Part shown: positions 46,118 to 55,863 of the stretch, piece after piece
Position numbering within the stretch: position 1 is the first letter of the stretch
How the letters are laid out: every line of letters begins with the position of its first letter
NCBI GenBank assembly: GCA_965223675.1
Contig: OZ245013.1
Location: forward strand, 1,054,001-1,118,000
DNA length: 64,000 bases
DNA from: JAGQKC01 sp965223675
GTDB lineage: Bacteria > Nitrospirota > Nitrospiria > Nitrospirales > UBA8639
Reading direction: 5' to 3'
The notes under the pieces: model-generated
Database searches by the model: none
The model's input: only the letters and a program-made list of their open reading frames with translations
Told to the model about the DNA's origin: nothing
Program-made: the position numbers and the translations under genes

Positions 46118-47488
46118 TCATTGAAGCATAAAGGTCTCATACTCCAACTTTTCTAATCTTTTGTCTAACAAATGCATGCCCAAGATGACGACAACAAGCA
46201 ATGCTACAGCAAACCCGTATCCGTAATATGGCAGACCCATATACAGTGACCACGTTGAGAGAATGACGTTTGCGACTAAAAATAAACTGGAAAGACCAAG
46301 CGCAATCATTCGTTTGTCTAAATAGAAAAATACATTGAGGATTCCCAAAAATAAGACCTGAAGACCTGCTGCGACAATGTCAACATAGAGAAGAGATTCG
46401 TACAATTCTGAAATTTCAAGCCAACGAAGAATCGGGGGACCGATAGCCCAAATCAGCAAAGACACCACAAATTGAATTTTCATGATCTCAAACAGGCCAA
46501 GACGAATAGTCCGAACCATCTCATTCTTGGCATGCTGAATATGATCAAGCGAGGCTCCTCCTCGAATGGCATCATAAAATTCCTGATATCGCTCGACAAA
46601 GTCGGTTTCCATTCGAACGAGAAAACTGGCCATCCCCGGTAAAATCGATAAATACGCCAAAAAAATAGGAAGGTCATAAATCGGAGAACTCCGAATTGGT
46701 CCGATAACCATTTGACTAGTCTCGGGGTAATACCAAAACAAAAACTTATCGACCCAAATGGCTAAGTTATACACCAACCCCAACCAGATCAAACTTCCAT
46801 ACATTCTTCCCTTTTTCAGGAAATCCCAGGCCAGCAATGTCTCAGAAGAATAATTTCGTACGGTAAGCCCTAACATTCCGACTAAAATAAAAAACTGTCC
46901 AATGAAAAATCCGAATAACAACCCCTCTAACCCAAAAGACCTCATCGCGAGAGAGGCTCCTATCGTTAACCCGTAGCCCAGCCCATATAACAACAGAACC
47001 GCTTTATATTCTTTCATGCTGGATAAAAAGATTGTGGCAATCCAAATATTCCCCAACACAACGAAACTACCCACCATCAATACCTTATAGAGTAAGGTCT
47101 GCTCCGGAAAAAACACCGCGATGACTCCGGTCGCACTTATCCCACAGACAATCGTGACAAGACAGAGCACTCCATGAAAATTACTGAGCACCAATTCATC
47201 TTTTTCTTCGTATAGACGATCGGCCACATACCTCGTGAATGACGTCTGCAAACATCCAGTCAAGATAAGGCTCAGTGCAATGAGGTAGGTCACGGAGAGC
47301 TGAAACTGAATGATTAAATTTTCTGGTGCAATGACGGAGAGACTCATCACTCCGATCACTAAGATTCCAATAATGGATAAAATCCAAGGACCAGAACTAA
47401 TCACCCCTGCATAGGCATAGGCCTTGAGTAGCGACCAGTAACTGTCCTTTTTTAAGATCTTGCGGAGCTCAAAACCGATGCCTGCCAT
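46118..47488 (-). CDS. pelG: Pel exopolysaccharide flippase-like protein PelG
   Basis: Wzx-like inner-membrane protein that moves Pel polymer or oligosaccharide in partnership with PelF. 456 residues with about 12 hydrophobic segments. The N-terminus (MAGIGFELRKILKKDSY) is characteristic of PelG. It overlaps the pelF stop by 37 bp and is the last pel gene; no further pel genes follow. P. aeruginosa PelG is of the same length class. Confidence 0.92.
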   Translation of the reverse strand: MAGIGFELRKILKKDSYWSLLKAYAYAGVISSGPWILSIIGILVIGVMSLSVIAPENLIIQFQLSVTYLIALSLILTGCLQTSFTRYVADRLYEEKDELVLSNFHGVLCLVTIVCGISATGVIAVFFPEQTLLYKVLMVGSFVVLGNIWIATIFLSSMKEYKAVLLLYGLGYGLTIGASLAMRSFGLEGLLFGFFIGQFFILVGMLGLTVRNYSSETLLAWDFLKKGRMYGSLIWLGLVYNLAIWVDKFLFWYYPETSQMVIGPIRSSPIYDLPIFLAYLSILPGMASFLVRMETDFVERYQEFYDAIRGGASLDHIQHAKNEMVRTIRLGLFEIMKIQFVVSLLIWAIGPPILRWLEISELYESLLYVDIVAAGLQVLFLGILNVFFYLDKRMIALGLSSLFLVANVILSTWSLYMGLPYYGYGFAVALLVVVILGMHLLDKRLEKLEYETFMLQ

Positions 47489-48999
47489 GCGTCTAAAGCT
47501 TTCGTGTAGATTGATTGATATTGATCGATCATTTGTTTTTGCGTATAGAATGTTTCAACACGTTCAATGCCCGCCTGCTGAGCAGTCCGCCAATGCTCCT
47601 CATTCGTCAACAGATTGAGCGATGCTTCCGCCAATGCCGTTGGATTGGCCATCGTGACCACAGCTCCAGCGCACCCAGCGTCGTCTTCCTCTATCCCCTC
47701 CCCTTCAATAAGTTGACGACAGGCGCCCACGTCTGTTGTCACTGCGGGCACTCCAGCAGCAAATCCCTCCAAGACCACGAGTGGGAGCGCCTCGCTAATT
47801 GAACTTAAAATCAGAAGTCCGATTTTCGGTAACAATTCATCAACTTTTTGAAAACCAAGAAATTTCACATGATTGGAAAGACCTAAACTTTCTGTCAGAT
47901 TTCGACAGTCTTGAACATATTCTTTGTCTTCCTCTTCAGGACCGGCTATCCACCCTTCTGCTTCTGGCATTCGGTTCACCACTGTCCGCATAGCTCGAAT
48001 AAACGTTTTCACATCTTTAATAGGAACCACCCGTCCAATCAGACACAGCACCGGTGGAGGATGCTCAGGACGACGAGTCCGAAGTGGTTGAAACCGCTCG
48101 ACCGGAATACCATTTGGTATCGTGAGTGTTCGACTTTCGTCGGCACCGTCTTGAATTTGTCGCTGTCGATTCACTTCATAGAGGGAGATAATAGGATCGG
48201 CCGCTTCGTAACAGAATGACCCTAACGCTTCAAAAAACCGAATCCAGAGTTGTTGGAAATACCCTAGATGTTCAGAACGTTTTTCCAATTGTGAACGATT
48301 GTCAGCAAAAGAAGTCATTTGGAATAAATCAATCCGACGTTCCTTTGTATAAATGCCATGTTCTGAAAGAATGAGAGGATGTCCCGTTCGATGATGCAGC
48401 AAGGCGCCCAAAAATCCTGCATACCCTGTCGACACGGTATGATAAATCTTGGCTGGGATAAGGTTGGCTGCCACTTTTCCTAACATCCAAATGGGTTCAT
48501 GCATCTTACGCACGGTCCAAAAAAAATCAACAAAGGAGGGATCTGTGCAATGCTTGTGATAGACGTCACAGAGATATGTCCAAGCTGATTCGCTGTAGAG
48601 AAACTGCTCTTGAAGCATATCAGGCTGTTCCGTCAACATGGTCATCATCTTTTGAATCATATTGACCCCTTCAGGACATGTTTCCGGGGCCCGCATTGCG
48701 TCATGCAACTCTTCCATAAATTGGAACAGTTCAGGCTCCCCTTCTATTGACAGAATTGGAGGTTGTCCATGATTTGCATGAACATAGTGACATTCTAAGT
48801 GAACCACTTGAGGGGGGAGGACATAGCGCATATCATCATATTCATCTGGACGACCTCCAATAAACACCAGACCAAATCGATAGTCTGGATACGCTTGAAT
48901 GATCTGATGTACCCATGATGACACCCCACCACTTACGTAGGGATACGTCCCTTCTAATAACAAGGCAATGTCGACTTCTTGAGCCCGTGGTAATGTCAC
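47452..48999 (-). CDS. pelF: Pel exopolysaccharide glycosyltransferase PelF
   Basis: GT4-family cytosolic glycosyltransferase that polymerises the Pel sugar chain with PelG. 515 residues, matching the family. The N-terminal domain has VDIALLLEGTYPYVSGGVSSWVHQ, and the C-terminal Rossmann domain carries SSISEALPLVVLEGFAAGVPAV, with the two acidic residues typical of GT4. A GTG start at 48999 has AAGGAA five bases upstream. It lies 152 bp after pelE, the only large gap in the operon. Confidence 0.95.
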   Translation of the reverse strand: MTLPRAQEVDIALLLEGTYPYVSGGVSSWVHQIIQAYPDYRFGLVFIGGRPDEYDDMRYVLPPQVVHLECHYVHANHGQPPILSIEGEPELFQFMEELHDAMRAPETCPEGVNMIQKMMTMLTEQPDMLQEQFLYSESAWTYLCDVYHKHCTDPSFVDFFWTVRKMHEPIWMLGKVAANLIPAKIYHTVSTGYAGFLGALLHHRTGHPLILSEHGIYTKERRIDLFQMTSFADNRSQLEKRSEHLGYFQQLWIRFFEALGSFCYEAADPIISLYEVNRQRQIQDGADESRTLTIPNGIPVERFQPLRTRRPEHPPPVLCLIGRVVPIKDVKTFIRAMRTVVNRMPEAEGWIAGPEEEDKEYVQDCRNLTESLGLSNHVKFLGFQKVDELLPKIGLLILSSISEALPLVVLEGFAAGVPAVTTDVGACRQLIEGEGIEEDDAGCAGAVVTMANPTALAEASLNLLTNEEHWRTAQQAGIERVETFYTQKQMIDQYQSIYTKALDAWQASVLSSARS

Positions 49000-49016
49000 A
49001 CTCTTCCTTTGTCTTT

Positions 49017-49035
49017 ATTTCGGTATGCCCGAAAT
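49017..49035 (-). promoter_or_regulatory. Hairpin in the pelE-pelF gap
   Basis: ATTTCGG-GCATA-CCGAAAT (minus strand) has 7-bp perfect arms and no U-run, with the pelF ribosome site just downstream. It may set pelF expression or mRNA ends within the operon; there is no direct evidence for either. Confidence 0.35.
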
Positions 49036-49151
49036 TTCATTAATCTAAAGACGATTGATCCCTTATATTGACTATCTTGAAAAACACACACTGAACATTC
49101 TTGAGCTCGTCCCATCTATTCAACTATTTTCGAATTTGCTTTGTGACCAAC

Positions 49152-50177
49152 TTATGTCGGAGTGTATTCTCGCGTGAGACGAGGCATAACGTCCCAGTAC
49201 CGTAAAATTGGGCTCAAAATGGGAACTTGCGAGAGGGCATGACTTTGCTGAAAGAGTGTAGATAATTCCGAAAATTCTTTCCTTAAAAAAGCGAGTTCGG
49301 CAAGATACGGCACAACGCGTGTTTCAGGAATGCCATATTCGAGCGCCTTCGTAAAAGCTTCACGAGCTTGACTACTATCGTTCAATCGAAGAGAAATTTG
49401 CCCTTTCAAGGCCCACATACCCGCGTCGTCTGGCTCAGCAGCCAATACAATGCCGTTATAGTGCGTCGCCTGATCTAAGGCATACGCTAAGATATCGCCC
49501 TCAACAACTTCCTTATAGACCAGCTCCCAATAGGCGTAGGCGAGTTGCCGTGCATGCGTGAGTTTGTCAGATTCTTCATCGGCTTGCTGATACTGCTCCA
49601 GTTCCTGATTAATTCTTTCATTGATGCCTTTTTCCTTCTTATCCAATATTCCAAAGGCGACTAATCGGATGTCATCCGCTTGATCTTGTAAGGCTTCACG
49701 CACAGTGGTATTGATTTGATGGGTTTCAAAACTTTGAAGTTTTCCGAGTGCATCCAATCGTGCTTCCGTTTTCAGAGAAGGTGCGGCAAAACGCGCTTTC
49801 AACTCTCGACTCCCATATTGAAGTGTTTCGACTTTACCTGTGCCAGAAAACCGAGGATTTTGTACTTCTTGAATAGCTGTCTTCTCTTTTCGTGCCATAA
49901 AGTAATTTGTCATCACGACAAGAGACAGAACTCCGATCGCGCCCAGTATCGGAATAAACATCGTTAAGGCGATCAGAAATATCACGACCACATTCGGAAA
50001 TTGTTGATACTTCTTAGGGAGACTGTCCTTTCCTAGTAGGCCAACGGCCACACTGATCATGCTGTGCAGAAGCAGTAACCCAATCCAATCTCCGTGGTAA
50101 TGATTAGTGAACAGGAGATAGGGAAAAACAATGCCTTCAAGCAACGCCGCTAAGGACAGGAATACTTTTGCGATCAT
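49152..50177 (-). CDS. pelE: Pel exopolysaccharide inner-membrane protein PelE
   Basis: 341 residues. Two N-terminal hydrophobic segments (about 4-52 and 62-90) are followed by a helical, TPR-like soluble part: AEPDDAGMWALKGQISLRLNDSSQAREAFTKALEYG is a clear TPR. In P. aeruginosa PelE forms the synthase complex with PelD, F and G. The start overlaps pelD by 41 bp. Confidence 0.85.
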   Translation of the reverse strand: MIAKVFLSLAALLEGIVFPYLLFTNHYHGDWIGLLLLHSMISVAVGLLGKDSLPKKYQQFPNVVVIFLIALTMFIPILGAIGVLSLVVMTNYFMARKEKTAIQEVQNPRFSGTGKVETLQYGSRELKARFAAPSLKTEARLDALGKLQSFETHQINTTVREALQDQADDIRLVAFGILDKKEKGINERINQELEQYQQADEESDKLTHARQLAYAYWELVYKEVVEGDILAYALDQATHYNGIVLAAEPDDAGMWALKGQISLRLNDSSQAREAFTKALEYGIPETRVVPYLAELAFLRKEFSELSTLFQQSHALSQVPILSPILRYWDVMPRLTREYTPT

Positions 50178-51486
50178 AGTTTCCTACTACAAGGTCACGA
50201 ACAATGGTTAAAGGCTCATGCTCATGGAGTCCTCTCACGCTTACCTGAATCTCCGCTTCTTGAAAACTTTTTCCAAAGCGTTCTTTGACTAACTGTTGAA
50301 TTCGTACAAGATACCCTTCGATGGCGGCATCATCGGAGAATGGAAGTAAGATACAAAGCCGACGATTGTCGTCGTGATGCATATCCCAGGTTACATCTAA
50401 CCCTCGAGTATGATGAAGAATGTGAAATATGACTTCTTCTCGTATGGATGGTGTTCCAACATCGAACACCACGATCCGACTGTGTAGTCCTAACTCATAC
50501 TGCAGCCGAACCAATCGTGGCAGCTCTCTCGCAAATGCGACAGGACATTCAGGGAATTCGTTCAGGATTGGGCGAGCAAGCACCGCAGCCTGAAATCCAT
50601 CTGCAAAATAGTTTAAAAAAATTTTCAACATGTGAAGACTGTCTTCATGAAGATTTAAAAACCGCATGCGTTCAACAACGAACCACGAAACGATTAATCC
50701 ATTACTGGCCATGGCAGGCGCCACGATTAAATACTCCGTATTCACGACCGACACTGATTGTGACATCATGACATGAGAGAATTCTTTCGTGGTTCGTGCA
50801 TGGTGAACTAAGGGGTCGTCACTCTTGAGGATACCCATCGAGCCCACAGAAGCGATAGGCGTTTCTTCAAGATGAGACTTCATCGTCCGATAGAGAGCTG
50901 CCATTTCAAGTTGAAAAAATTGAGTTAACAGCTGAAGGAAACGTTCAGCCGCTGCGACTGGAACTTCATCATCACTCTCCCTGAGCATTCCACGCAATCG
51001 CTTTAATGCATCGCGAAGAGTGAGCGGTTGACTGACGAGATGTTCTTCTAATCGATGATGAGACATTCCAAGCAAGTGGTAAGCACGGGCCGTTTCTTGT
51101 AGTCGTTGATCCAGATAATCGTTGCGTTCTTCCATTTGCTTAAGGTACATGTTCCACCGACTTCCAAATTCCCCGCAGATGGCAATAAATAACACCCCAC
51201 CGATCACGTAGGACTTGGGTACAGTTCCATCCGTCAACATGTTCAATTTCATTTCAATGAATAAACTACTGAGAAAAATTCCTACAGAGAGAAGACCAGC
51301 CCAAGTTCCATAGCGTAAGGCTAAGAGAACTGAAATAACCCATATCCAGGGAAATGATGACTGTGTGAGAAACGGATCGTGTGGTTCAAGCCAATGACTA
51401 AATGCTAAAATAAAAATAGTCAGTAGACACGTTTCCACCCATTGCCAACGTTGCGGAGCCCCACGTAGATGTATGGGGAGTCGCAT
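50137..51486 (-). CDS. pelD: c-di-GMP receptor PelD
   Basis: Inner-membrane receptor that switches on Pel synthesis. 449 residues: four hydrophobic segments (about 17-108), a coiled coil, a GAF-like domain (about 150-310), and a degenerate GGDEF-like domain at the C-terminus. The I-site RxxD is R361-GLD-D364 (RGLDVTW), and the active-site GGDEF is lost, with LPFSDD in its place. This matches the known receptor logic of P. aeruginosa PelD. Its ATG shares one base with the pelC stop (TAATG). Confidence 0.93.
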   Translation of the reverse strand: MRLPIHLRGAPQRWQWVETCLLTIFILAFSHWLEPHDPFLTQSSFPWIWVISVLLALRYGTWAGLLSVGIFLSSLFIEMKLNMLTDGTVPKSYVIGGVLFIAICGEFGSRWNMYLKQMEERNDYLDQRLQETARAYHLLGMSHHRLEEHLVSQPLTLRDALKRLRGMLRESDDEVPVAAAERFLQLLTQFFQLEMAALYRTMKSHLEETPIASVGSMGILKSDDPLVHHARTTKEFSHVMMSQSVSVVNTEYLIVAPAMASNGLIVSWFVVERMRFLNLHEDSLHMLKIFLNYFADGFQAAVLARPILNEFPECPVAFARELPRLVRLQYELGLHSRIVVFDVGTPSIREEVIFHILHHTRGLDVTWDMHHDDNRRLCILLPFSDDAAIEGYLVRIQQLVKERFGKSFQEAEIQVSVRGLHEHEPLTIVRDLVVGNYDRKSIPVLSGVA

Positions 51487-52016
51487 TAGGAAAATGTGGC
51501 CTCTTCAAGGAGACGCTTAATCAGTTTTTGAGCTACGGCACTCACTGCTTCACGGCTCCATCCCGCTTGCCCTCCAACTGCACTCCAGATAACTTGATTG
51601 GTGGTCAAGTCAAGGAGACGTAAGCTTACACCAACCGCCGGCTCTCCATCGATCCCAACCTTATACCGCCACTCATCTACAGTACCCGTTATGGCATATC
51701 GGACCTTCTGTTCTTTGGCCCAAAGTAATGCTGACTCGAACAGCTTGTTGTCGGATCCTAACAACACAGATTCGTCTTCCAGGTTAGACGGATACCGACG
51801 CAAGTTTTTGATGCCCTGACTATAGAGTAAGGCTTCAGTGATCGCTTCGGCACGACGTCCAGCTTGAGGCGTTTCAGTATGATTCACCATCGGAAGCAAC
51901 ACCAAGGAGGCATGTTGATCAAGCACGGGTCCTCGTGAATGATCGATCACGGCACAGCCCCCGAACATGAAGAAAATCAGCAGAGTTCCGAAAATCAGTT
52001 TTTGTACATTTTGCAT
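51486..52016 (-). CDS. pelC: Pel exopolysaccharide outer-membrane lipoprotein PelC
   Basis: Small periplasmic lipoprotein that in P. aeruginosa forms a ring guiding polymer to PelB. 176 residues from the ATG at 52016. This start is chosen because a signal peptide with lipobox FGGC (about 19-22) follows at once; the longer frame to 52187 has no signal and runs into pelB. The mature part is a compact alpha/beta domain (LVLLPMVNHTETPQAGRRAEAITEAL). The pelB stop lies 16 bases before the start. Confidence 0.9.
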   Translation of the reverse strand: MQNVQKLIFGTLLIFFMFGGCAVIDHSRGPVLDQHASLVLLPMVNHTETPQAGRRAEAITEALLYSQGIKNLRRYPSNLEDESVLLGSDNKLFESALLWAKEQKVRYAITGTVDEWRYKVGIDGEPAVGVSLRLLDLTTNQVIWSAVGGQAGWSREAVSAVAQKLIKRLLEEATFS

Positions 52017-52032
52017 AACAACACCTACTCCA

Positions 52033-55000
52033 TTAGAACCACCGTTGATATTCGAGATTGATTTGTGTGGTCGTGGCATTTTGCCCAAACCCGCCCCGAA
52101 TGTGACTTCCAAAGACCACGAGTCGATCTTGTCCCAATAATCTTGCTGCAATGCCGAGCTCAAGACTCCGTCCGAATCCAGTTGCACTGTTATAATTCAT
52201 TCCAATGAGGCCAAAAGGACGGATCCCTTTTGTATAGATGTCACGGATGGTATCGCCAACACTCACACTCACTCCACCTTGTGAAAAATTCTGAGGAATG
52301 ACGCGAATGGGATTACGATCTTGGCTACTGGGAATGAGCCGGCTCATACTCCCTGGCAACGTACTGACGCGCCAATATCGTTGAACGTTTCCAGCTAGCC
52401 GAATTGTGATATCTGGGTATTCTCTTCGAATGTGATGGCCAAGGACCCCTTCGACTCCGAGGCCGCGACCCAGATGATCACGTGATTGGCTCTTGAACCG
52501 AGGAGCATCAAGTTGAAGAGAGCCAAATTGCCGTTTTGAAAAATAATAGAGGCCTTGCCCTCGGATAAAATCTTTGACGCCTCCAATCTGTACGAGAATA
52601 GAATCATCGGCTTTTTGGTTTCGACCTACCGTCACGGTTGATGTCAAACGTGCATTCCAAATTTGCTCATATTGCATTTCAAGTCCGACGACATTTGAAA
52701 CGGCATTTCGATGAAACCCGGTCACACGAACAGCACCAGTAGGCCAACGATACCGCAACGATAACCCAAACTGGCGATCGACTCGAGGCACTCCGGTCAA
52801 GGCATCCGAGTCGGTACTTTCTTGCCAGGTGACAGCTGCTTCGGGTTTGACTTCTACTCTACCGACTTGGATTGGCATTGCGGTTTTCGACACATAACTC
52901 GATAGAGGGCGGCGATCCTCAAACAGTATGCCAGACGTGATGTGATCAACCGCAGCTGTGATGGCCTCTTGATACTGAAAATGTGCGGCATCGTTATTCG
53001 GCTGTTGCGTCAGGACATCAAAAGTCAGGTCCTGCGCTAACGGGCTATGCTCCAGTTGATTCGCCGCTTCAACCTTATCAGACCTCGATAAATCCTCATC
53101 ATGTTCGATCACGATAGCATGAATCGATTCCCAATCATTCTCTGCAAGCGCAAGAGCCAGCTTTGCCCAACCTGGTTTGCTCAACTGTCGTGCGTAAGCA
53201 TTCCAAAGCCAGCTTTTTGCTGCATCGAAAGCTTCTTGAGATAGAAACCATGACAACACTAATTCCTTCATGACTGAAGAAGTCATGCGCTTTCTCGTTT
53301 GACGTAGTAACGTGAGTAATTGATCGCCCGGAGCTTTCGAACTGGCTAACATCGCAAATGCTTCCAGAGTTTCCGGTGAGAACGCCTTTGAAGGTCGTGC
53401 CAACAAAGTTTTACGGATCACGACCCAAGCATGTTGACGAACTTGCCAGGCCAGGGCCTTTTGAGATGCTGCCTCTAGGGCAGCGGCATAGTTCAACAAC
53501 CAGAGATAATCATGTTTCCGCTTCTCGAGTTGACGAATAAAGAAAGGTAGAGACTTTTTCGGTTGATCAAGCACGACATATGCTGCGGCCGCAGGACCCC
53601 ATAGTCGAGAATCGGCCTGAATGACATCTCTCCACTGGCTTACATAACGCTCCAAAGACGTTTTATTTTTCTGATCAACGAGGAACCATAAAAAAGCCTC
53701 TTTTGTCTCACTTGACTCTGGATTGATTGTCAAGGCCTGTTCATAGGCTCGAAGAGCTTCAGACTTTTTTCCAATTTTCCACATCACCTCTGCACGAATG
53801 ACCCAATACAGCTCGTTACGTGCAACCAGATCTTCTTCCCACGGCAGAAGATTCTCTAGCATCGATTGCAATTGAGCAATCTTTTTTTCTTGGAGAAGAA
53901 GATCTAACGCTTGAATGAAAAACTTGGGACTATGATGGGTTTTCCATCCAGCAAGACTCACCTCAATGGCTTCATCAGGTCTTGTCCGACGTATCAGTAA
54001 AATGAGACGTTCTTGGGCTGCCATTGAGAGTTGATCGTGAGCCCATAATAATTTATACGCCTGTTCAGCTTGTTCATCATCTTCGAGAGTCCAGGCTAAA
54101 TGTCCGACTAATTTCCAGTACTCGTGTGCATCTTCACTGGCTTGTGACTTGACAGTTTGCAAAGTCTTATACGCATCACGAAGATTACCTTGTAACGACA
54201 GTTGACCAGCCTGCTGCGTTGCCCAGGCGATGCTAGATCCGTACTGTTCAACTAATTCACGATAATAGTGATACGCCTGCTCGCCCTTGCCCATTCGTTG
54301 ATATAAATATGCGATCTGCTCCAAAATAGATTTGTCAGGATTTTGCCTATGCAAGTGCGTCAAATAGGCAACAGCATCTGCTGGCGTCCCGATTCGCTCA
54401 TAGGCATCTGATAATTCTTGCCATTCAGATTTAGATAACGTTCGAAATTTCCCGAGGCCTAATAACGCAAAAATAATATTTTCGTCATCGTAAGCTCCTG
54501 GAGCTAATCGTAAAATCTGTTCAAATGGTTCTTGGCTTGGATGTTTTTCTGCAATTTTACGCCACTGCGTCAAGGCGATGTGTTGATGACCGATCCACTC
54601 TGCAACTTGGGCATACTTTTTTCTCCACTCCAGCCGATGGGGGGCCTGTTGAACTGCAGCTTTGGCCAGAGAAAAGGCGTCTTCCAGATTCTGATTTTCT
54701 AAAAACACTGTGTAGCCCAGCGTGTAGATTCGATCATCGAATGGCCGGAATCTTGATTTTCTACTTACCTTAGTTCGTTCAGGCGACTCACCAATAGCAA
54801 TAATAGGAGTATAGCCAGGCCACTGTTGTTCAAATACTCCAGGATCGGGAAACTCCAATTCAGTCGAGTAGGAAACGAGCGGGGCAAAAACAAATGAGGT
54901 CTCAGTCCAGCTTTTCAGAGGCGAATACGAGGCAGGAATGATTCCATATGAGTCGCGTAAAGAAGCCACTCGCAATAAATCTTTCACATATTTTTGTGCA

Positions 55001-55863
55001 AAGGATCCGTTTCCTGCGGCACGTCCTAGTGATACGAGAAAAAATAATGTGGGTTCATCGTGGTGTAGCTCCCCTAAATGTTGACGAGCCTGATCAATAG
55101 CCTCTTGAAGAAAATTGCCAGCCTGTAAGGCCTTGAGTGCCTCAATATAATACTCACGCTGCTTCTGTCGTCGAGAGGTTTGACTTTGAGCGGAAAAATA
55201 TAGTGTCGCAGCTTTTTGATAGGCGCCCCGTCCTAGAGCTAATTCGGCAGCTTTGGCATACCAATTGGCGGTACGCGGCCCTGACCGTTGACCTAGCTGC
55301 TCATAAATAGATTGCGCCAGATTTCTCTCTCCAACAAGGAGAGCCGATTGAGCTAATTGCGTCAAGGTTTCTGAAGTCGTTTCTTTCCCCGAACCTATCA
55401 ACATTTCAATATGCTTTCCGATTTCCTTCATTCCCTCGCGACGATCGAATGATCCCTCAGGCAGTGCGAGTGTTCGAATTTTTAATATCTCCAAGTCCAA
55501 TAATTGAGCACGCAACCAGGCGTTTGGATCAGCACTTTCCAATACCACTGACAGTGTTTCCTTGGCCTCTGTCATATTGCTGATATCGAGATAATGTCGG
55601 GCAAGTAAGAGACGAAGGTCAGTATCCTCTGGCTTGGCTTTGAGAAGGTTTTCCAGGAAAAATGTACTGACCGTCGACGCGTGGCTTGCTTGAGCAACTT
55701 GGTTAAAGATTCGTTCCTTTGGAAACAACACCATCAACACTAAAACAATCCCAACGGCAAACAACGAAATAGACCAAAGCGAAAATAAACGCTCCTTGGT
55801 CTGGCGATCCGATCGTCTAAGAACATGTGAAACTGATGGGTTTTTCACGTTGTTGTTTGACAA
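52033..55863 (-). CDS. pelB: Pel exopolysaccharide export porin PelB
   Basis: Outer-membrane secretin-like porin with a periplasmic TPR scaffold. 1276 residues, slightly longer than P. aeruginosa PelB. An N-terminal membrane segment (about 25-46) is followed by many TPR-type helical pairs (about 70-880). The C-terminal ~260 residues are beta-barrel, with alternating strands (RVEVKPEAAVTWQE, LSLRYRWPTGAVRV) and a C-terminal Phe (NLEYQRWF), the outer-membrane insertion signal. It overlaps the pelA end by 47 bp. Confidence 0.93.
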   Translation of the reverse strand: MSNNNVKNPSVSHVLRRSDRQTKERLFSLWSISLFAVGIVLVLMVLFPKERIFNQVAQASHASTVSTFFLENLLKAKPEDTDLRLLLARHYLDISNMTEAKETLSVVLESADPNAWLRAQLLDLEILKIRTLALPEGSFDRREGMKEIGKHIEMLIGSGKETTSETLTQLAQSALLVGERNLAQSIYEQLGQRSGPRTANWYAKAAELALGRGAYQKAATLYFSAQSQTSRRQKQREYYIEALKALQAGNFLQEAIDQARQHLGELHHDEPTLFFLVSLGRAAGNGSFAQKYVKDLLRVASLRDSYGIIPASYSPLKSWTETSFVFAPLVSYSTELEFPDPGVFEQQWPGYTPIIAIGESPERTKVSRKSRFRPFDDRIYTLGYTVFLENQNLEDAFSLAKAAVQQAPHRLEWRKKYAQVAEWIGHQHIALTQWRKIAEKHPSQEPFEQILRLAPGAYDDENIIFALLGLGKFRTLSKSEWQELSDAYERIGTPADAVAYLTHLHRQNPDKSILEQIAYLYQRMGKGEQAYHYYRELVEQYGSSIAWATQQAGQLSLQGNLRDAYKTLQTVKSQASEDAHEYWKLVGHLAWTLEDDEQAEQAYKLLWAHDQLSMAAQERLILLIRRTRPDEAIEVSLAGWKTHHSPKFFIQALDLLLQEKKIAQLQSMLENLLPWEEDLVARNELYWVIRAEVMWKIGKKSEALRAYEQALTINPESSETKEAFLWFLVDQKNKTSLERYVSQWRDVIQADSRLWGPAAAAYVVLDQPKKSLPFFIRQLEKRKHDYLWLLNYAAALEAASQKALAWQVRQHAWVVIRKTLLARPSKAFSPETLEAFAMLASSKAPGDQLLTLLRQTRKRMTSSVMKELVLSWFLSQEAFDAAKSWLWNAYARQLSKPGWAKLALALAENDWESIHAIVIEHDEDLSRSDKVEAANQLEHSPLAQDLTFDVLTQQPNNDAAHFQYQEAITAAVDHITSGILFEDRRPLSSYVSKTAMPIQVGRVEVKPEAAVTWQESTDSDALTGVPRVDRQFGLSLRYRWPTGAVRVTGFHRNAVSNVVGLEMQYEQIWNARLTSTVTVGRNQKADDSILVQIGGVKDFIRGQGLYYFSKRQFGSLQLDAPRFKSQSRDHLGRGLGVEGVLGHHIRREYPDITIRLAGNVQRYWRVSTLPGSMSRLIPSSQDRNPIRVIPQNFSQGGVSVSVGDTIRDIYTKGIRPFGLIGMNYNSATGFGRSLELGIAARLLGQDRLVVFGSHIRGGFGQNATTTQINLEYQRWF

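Noticed and set aside
51486..52187. PelC with a 57-residue N-terminal extension
   Set aside because: It would overlap the pelB coding end, and the lipoprotein signal starts at 52016.
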